The notes under the pieces: model-generated
Database searches by the model: none
What the model saw: only the letters and a program-made list of their open reading frames with translations
Told to the model about the DNA's origin: nothing
Shown: piece after piece, positions 61,463-64,000 of the stretch
Numbering within the stretch: position 1 is the stretch's first letter
How the letters are laid out: each line of letters begins with the position of its first letter
From: Lachnospiraceae bacterium
GTDB taxonomy: Bacteria > Bacillota > Clostridia > Lachnospirales > Lachnospiraceae
DNA: 64,000 nucleotides
Assembly: GCA_902363555.1 (NCBI GenBank)
Contig: CABJAM010000001.1
Span: forward strand, 868,001-932,000
Direction: 5' to 3'
Program-made: the position numbers and the translations under genes

Positions 61463-62122
61463 TTAGGGCGTCGTAATGCCCAGCAGCAGCCGCAGGACCA
61501 TATTGGCCTGATGGGCGGCGCACAGAGCGGCACGTGGGGCCGTGAGAGAAAGTCCGTCCTCAATGCCGCTTTCATTGTCACCGCAAATATAAAGGTTTTT
61601 CATTACCTTTTTGGTCGTGATGGCATTGGCGCTGCCAAAACCGGCCAGTCCGGAGGCGGCAATGACGATTTTCTCCGGGCAGTGGAGCAGCAGCTCATTG
61701 ACCAGCAGCGCCTTCGCTTCCGGCCGGTCAAAAGCTTCACAGACGATGGGGCAGTCCGAAAAAATATCCAGAACATTTTCCTCCGTGACCCGTATCGTAT
61801 GCAGTGTCAGTTCCACAAAGGGGCTGATCTCGTGAAGCTGTGCGGTCAGTGCCTGTGTTTTTGGCTGGCCGAGATGGGAATGCATATAGTGCTGCCGGTT
61901 CAGATTGGACATATCCACAGTATCAAAATCTACCAGTGTCAGTCGGCCAATCCCCAGCCGCGTCAGCATGACGGCTATGTTGGAGCCCAGTCCGCCAAGG
62001 CCTGCAATGCCCACATGGGCTTTTTTTAATATTTCCCAAACGGGCCGCGTATGTCTTTCAATAAGTGCTTTATCAAAATCTGTAAGTTCTTTATCTAAAG
62101 CTGTATCCTGAATTTTATCCAT
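61463..62122 (-). CDS. thiF: ThiF-type adenylyltransferase (short clostridial form)
   Basis: E1-like enzyme of 219 residues that adenylates the C-terminus of ThiS. The nucleotide-binding GIAGLGGLGSNIAVMLTRLG and VDFDTVDMSNLNRQHY motifs are clear. It is shorter than E. coli ThiF and lacks the zinc-binding CxxC pairs, as do other clostridial versions I know. The start overlaps the thiS stop by one base (TGATG), so translation is coupled. Confidence 0.9.
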   Translation of the reverse strand: MDKIQDTALDKELTDFDKALIERHTRPVWEILKKAHVGIAGLGGLGSNIAVMLTRLGIGRLTLVDFDTVDMSNLNRQHYMHSHLGQPKTQALTAQLHEISPFVELTLHTIRVTEENVLDIFSDCPIVCEAFDRPEAKALLVNELLLHCPEKIVIAASGLAGFGSANAITTKKVMKNLYICGDNESGIEDGLSLTAPRAALCAAHQANMVLRLLLGITTP

Positions 62123-62316
62123 CAGCCGCCACCTACGAAGTGCACAATTTCCATTGTGTCCGCATCAGATAAAAGTGTCGTATCGTACGCGGATTTTGGC
62201 ACAATATCACCATTGAGCTCAACGGCTATGCGCCCGATGCCATACCCCTTGTCCGCAAGAAAACTTGATAAGCTGACCGGTGTTTTTAGTGTGCAGATTT
62301 CACCATTAACCTTCAT
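62122..62316 (-). CDS. thiS: Sulfur carrier protein ThiS
   Basis: Ubiquitin-like carrier of 64 residues. It ends in IVHFVGGG, providing the terminal Gly-Gly that ThiF activates. The start ATG 62316 follows GGAGG by nine bases. It is the first gene of the thiSFGHE operon, and its 5' region lacks a recognisable TPP riboswitch. Confidence 0.95.
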   Translation of the reverse strand: MKVNGEICTLKTPVSLSSFLADKGYGIGRIAVELNGDIVPKSAYDTTLLSDADTMEIVHFVGGG

Positions 62317-62345
62317 AATCTCTGACCTCCAATCGTAAAAATAGG

Positions 62346-62374
62346 GTAACAGTTCTGTTCTTCTGAGCTGTTAC
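62346..62374. repeat. 29-bp palindromic repeat copy in the thi leader
   Basis: GTAACAGTTCTG - 5 nt - CTGAGCTGTTAC. It lies 30 bp upstream of thiS, within the expected thi transcript. Flanks match at 5 of 8 only. Confidence 0.75.
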
Positions 62375-62412
62375 GACATATGCTGAGAAATTCTATAAAC
62401 CTATAAAAACGC

Positions 62413-62448
62413 ACAAAAAGGGATACACCCGCGGTGGTGCACCCCTTT
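62413..62448 (-). terminator. Leader hairpin with T tract upstream of thiS
   Basis: Read on the minus strand: AAAGGGGTGCACC, a short loop, GGGTGTATCCCTTT, then TTG and further T residues. It lies about 35-65 nt after the predicted thi transcription start and resembles an attenuator. No TPP riboswitch core was found beside it. Confidence 0.6.
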
Positions 62449-62484
62449 ACTTAACGTTAACGGTATTCTTTTTTACTCGAATAA

Positions 62485-62513
62485 AAAATAGCACAATTTG
62501 AAAAAAATGTCAA
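62485..62513 (-). promoter_or_regulatory. Predicted thi operon promoter
   Basis: On the minus strand TTGACA (62513-62508) and TATTTT (62490-62485) are separated by 17 bp. The predicted start near 62478 leaves a 160-nt leader to thiS. Confidence 0.68.
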
Positions 62514-62554
62514 TCCTTTATTTCGTTCCAGCCCCCCCTTTTGGTTCCGGCACT

Positions 62555-62583
62555 GTAACAGTTCAGCCCCTCTGAACTGTTAT
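62555..62583. repeat. 29-bp palindromic repeat copy with 8-bp flanks
   Basis: GTAACAGTTCAG - 5 nt - CTGAACTGTTAT. The flanks CCGGCACT (62547-62554) and TCGGCACT (62584-62591) match at 7 of 8, supporting insertion with an 8-bp target duplication. Confidence 0.88.
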
Positions 62584-62615
62584 TCGGCACTGACGAAATA
62601 ATTTTCAGGAATGTA

Positions 62616-62664
62616 TTGACATTGAAGAAAATGGTTATATAATATAGTTAACAATGATAACTAT
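62616..62664 (+). promoter_or_regulatory. Promoter and operator of the MarR gene
   Basis: TTGACA (62616-62621) and TATAAT (62638-62643), 16-bp spacer. ATAGTTA (62644-62650) and TAACTAT (62658-62664) form a palindrome over the start point, the usual form of a MarR site, so autorepression is expected. Confidence 0.8.
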
Positions 62665-62688
62665 ATGACCTGTGAGGAAATTTTGTTT

Positions 62689-63135
62689 ATGGAAGAGATC
62701 AACTGGATTGAGATGATGGAGAGGATGCAGGATATCCGGCATTTTTGCAGCTTATATGTACGGCGCAGTTTAAAAGGAGGGATTTCCTCGGCACAGGAGC
62801 TGGATGTTTTATCCAGGCTGGAGCTGTCAAAGGCGCATTTGACCCCGCAGCAGCTTGTGGAGGCCATGGGCATCAGTAAGCCGGCGGTGAGCCGGCTGAT
62901 CGACGGGCTTGAGAAAAAGGGCCTTATTAAAAAGGAGCGAAGCCTTAAAGACCGGCGGAGCTATTGGCTGGAGATCACCGACGAGGGGAGCGGCCAGGTG
63001 CGGGATACCTACGCGTATTATTTAAGTCCGGTTTATGAGCTGAGGCGCCGTATGGGGAGCGCTGATTTTAATACGCTGACGGAATTGATCCGCCGGGCCA
63101 ATGACTGCATGAAGGACAGTAATTTTAAGGAGTGA
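62689..63135 (+). CDS. MarR family transcriptional regulator
   Basis: Dimeric winged-helix repressor of 148 residues. LTPQQLVEAMGISKPAVSRL is the recognition-helix region and KKERSLKDRRSYWLEITDEG the wing. ATG 62689 follows GAGGAAA by eight bases; the earlier ATG 62665 would begin directly on the operator. It is followed 5 bp later by an FUSC-type membrane protein gene, so it probably controls an efflux function together with its own synthesis. The ligand is unknown, often aromatic acids in this family. Confidence 0.9.
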   Translation: MEEINWIEMMERMQDIRHFCSLYVRRSLKGGISSAQELDVLSRLELSKAHLTPQQLVEAMGISKPAVSRLIDGLEKKGLIKKERSLKDRRSYWLEITDEGSGQVRDTYAYYLSPVYELRRRMGSADFNTLTELIRRANDCMKDSNFKE

Positions 63136-63140
63136 TTTAT

Positions 63141-64000
63141 TTGACCATTTATCAGGAACTACAATTGAACCAGCAGGGTTCCAAGAAGCTGGTGAAGGAA
63201 AGTAAAACCAGAAAAGAAAAGGCAAAGCATATAGCGATTTATCTGATTAAGGTGCTGCTGACTCTGGTATTTTGTTTTGTCTTTGTGGGGGCTTATTCGA
63301 TGCTGTTCGGGGCGGAAAATAGTACGGCCGGAGTGGTTGTGCTTTTAGCTGTCCTCGTATTCCGGCAGGCGGATCTGGGCTTTAAGGCTTCTCAGAGTGC
63401 ATGGACGCTGCTGGTGATCTTTGCTGTGATGGCATTTGGACCGCGGCTGGCAAACGCGCTGCCACCGGCTCTGGGGCTTATTGTAAATATTATTTGCGTA
63501 TTTGCGCTTACGGTGCTGGGCTGCCATAATATACTCATGTCCAACCATTCAACTTTTGTGCTGGGCTATCTTTTACTTTACGGATATGACGTGCAGGGGC
63601 AGGTATATATGCTGCGGCTGGCAGCCCTTGGTGTGGGGGCGGTCATCACTGCGCTGATTTTGTACAGAAATCAGCACCATAGAAGCTATAAGCGGAGCTT
63701 TATGGATATTTTTCGGGAATTTCATATGGATTCCACCCGTACCCGATGGCAGATTCGTATGGGGATAGGCGTGCCGCTGGCTATGTTTGCCGGACAGTGT
63801 CTTGGGTTGGAGAGAGTCATGTGGATCGGATTTGCCGTAATGAGCTTTCTCCAGCCATTTTCAGAGGACATGAAAATGCGCATAGGCAGCCGTATGGCAG
63901 GTACGATTGGCGGCTGTCTTTTATTCCTCCTGCTGACAGCCATCGTTCCGGAGCAGTATTACAGCTATTTTGGACTTCTCGGAGGAATGTGCGTGGGCTT
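63141..64000 (+). CDS. FUSC family membrane protein (aromatic acid exporter-like), 3' truncated
   Basis: The frame is open from TTG 63141 to the window end (286 codons shown). AAGGAG precedes the start. A short charged N-terminus (MTIYQELQLNQQGSKK) is followed by paired hydrophobic helices (KVLLTLVFCFVFVGAYSML and later segments), a soluble stretch near RNQHHRSYKRSFMDIFREFH, and a second helix block beginning near GIGVPLAMFAGQCLGLE. This halved arrangement is that of FUSC/AaeB-type proteins. The MarR gene directly upstream suggests inducible export of a toxic acid. Confidence 0.8.
   Translation, partial: MTIYQELQLNQQGSKKLVKESKTRKEKAKHIAIYLIKVLLTLVFCFVFVGAYSMLFGAENSTAGVVVLLAVLVFRQADLGFKASQSAWTLLVIFAVMAFGPRLANALPPALGLIVNIICVFALTVLGCHNILMSNHSTFVLGYLLLYGYDVQGQVYMLRLAALGVGAVITALILYRNQHHRSYKRSFMDIFREFHMDSTRTRWQIRMGIGVPLAMFAGQCLGLERVMWIGFAVMSFLQPFSEDMKMRIGSRMAGTIGGCLLFLLLTAIVPEQYYSYFGLLGGMCVG

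Larger units (their letters stand above)
62317..62688. other. Divergent region between thi and the MarR gene
   Basis: A 372-bp gap with the thi promoter and leader hairpin, two copies of the 29-bp palindrome (62346-62374 and 62555-62583), and the MarR promoter/operator (62616-62664). Confidence 0.7.

Noticed and set aside
62375..62460. TPP riboswitch upstream of thiS
   Set aside because: A GCTGAGAA string occurs, but on the plus strand, opposite to the thi operon, and the rest of the consensus is missing on both strands.

Overview
This window reads as chromosomal DNA of a Clostridia member, most likely a Lachnospiraceae gut anaerobe. The evidence is the mid-range GC with AT-rich intergenic stretches, AGGAGG-type ribosome sites with some TTG/GTG starts, lipoproteins with long Thr/Glu/Ala-rich linkers, an NfnAB-type flavoprotein pair, a DUF3793 protein, a thiSFGHE operon with ThiH, and a MurE carrying the meso-diaminopimelate motif DNPR. 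No rRNA, tRNA, prophage, transposase or CRISPR array was recognised. Assignments come from reading motifs; no database search was run.

Layout. 1-2612: 3' part of pgi, then an NCS2 xanthine/uracil permease. 2740-5002: a self-regulated TetR plus MATE exporter, preceded by a tandem repeat. 5043-13058: a DeoR-type repressor divergent from a seven-gene sugar operon (deoC, lipoprotein, ABC ATPase, permease, DapA-family aldolase, RhaM-family mutarotase, PfkB kinase). 13245-16538: an OmpR-type two-component system and a small protein. 16670-17947: a PTS EIIC behind a CRP/FNR-like operator array. 18080-25278: a three-gene SMC-like operon of the JetABC/MukFEB type without a recognisable JetD nuclease. 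25405-30213: murE and a large TPR/acidic protein. 30268-34559: TetR, a GH13 amylase and a glycogen branching enzyme. 34640-38584: mgtE and a second two-component system. 38658-44424: a CocE-type hydrolase, a LysR regulator and an MDR/SDR/CMD-like operon with a palindromic operator. 45039-48680: an AraR-like GntR/LacI regulator, DUF3793 and murF. 48817-51273: an amino-acid ABC importer. 51421-55226: nfnAB and a second MATE exporter. 55488-58762: a PD-(D/E)XK-type protein and a VanRS-like pair. 58729-62316: the thi operon, on the minus strand. 62689-64000: MarR and the start of an FUSC-type membrane protein.

The most unusual structure is in the repeats. (1) A palindrome of about 29 bp, GTAACAGTTCAG - 5 nt - CTGAACTGTTAC, occurs about nine times between 25 and 63 kb. 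At least five copies sit between 8-bp direct repeats that are perfect or nearly so, which suggests a tiny non-autonomous mobile element. One copy forms the end of a 133-bp MITE-like unit with 12-bp inverted ends and a perfect 8-bp duplication (55250-55398). (2) A 65-bp element with TATAC/GTATA ends occurs twice in opposite orientations, once in the leader of the SMC-like operon. (3) An 84-bp unit occurs as a short tandem array upstream of one TetR gene and as a single copy upstream of the other.

The main biological candidates for follow-up are the JetD-less JetABC operon with its consensus promoter, the dual-aldolase sugar operon, and the thi operon, which has a hairpin leader instead of a recognisable TPP riboswitch.
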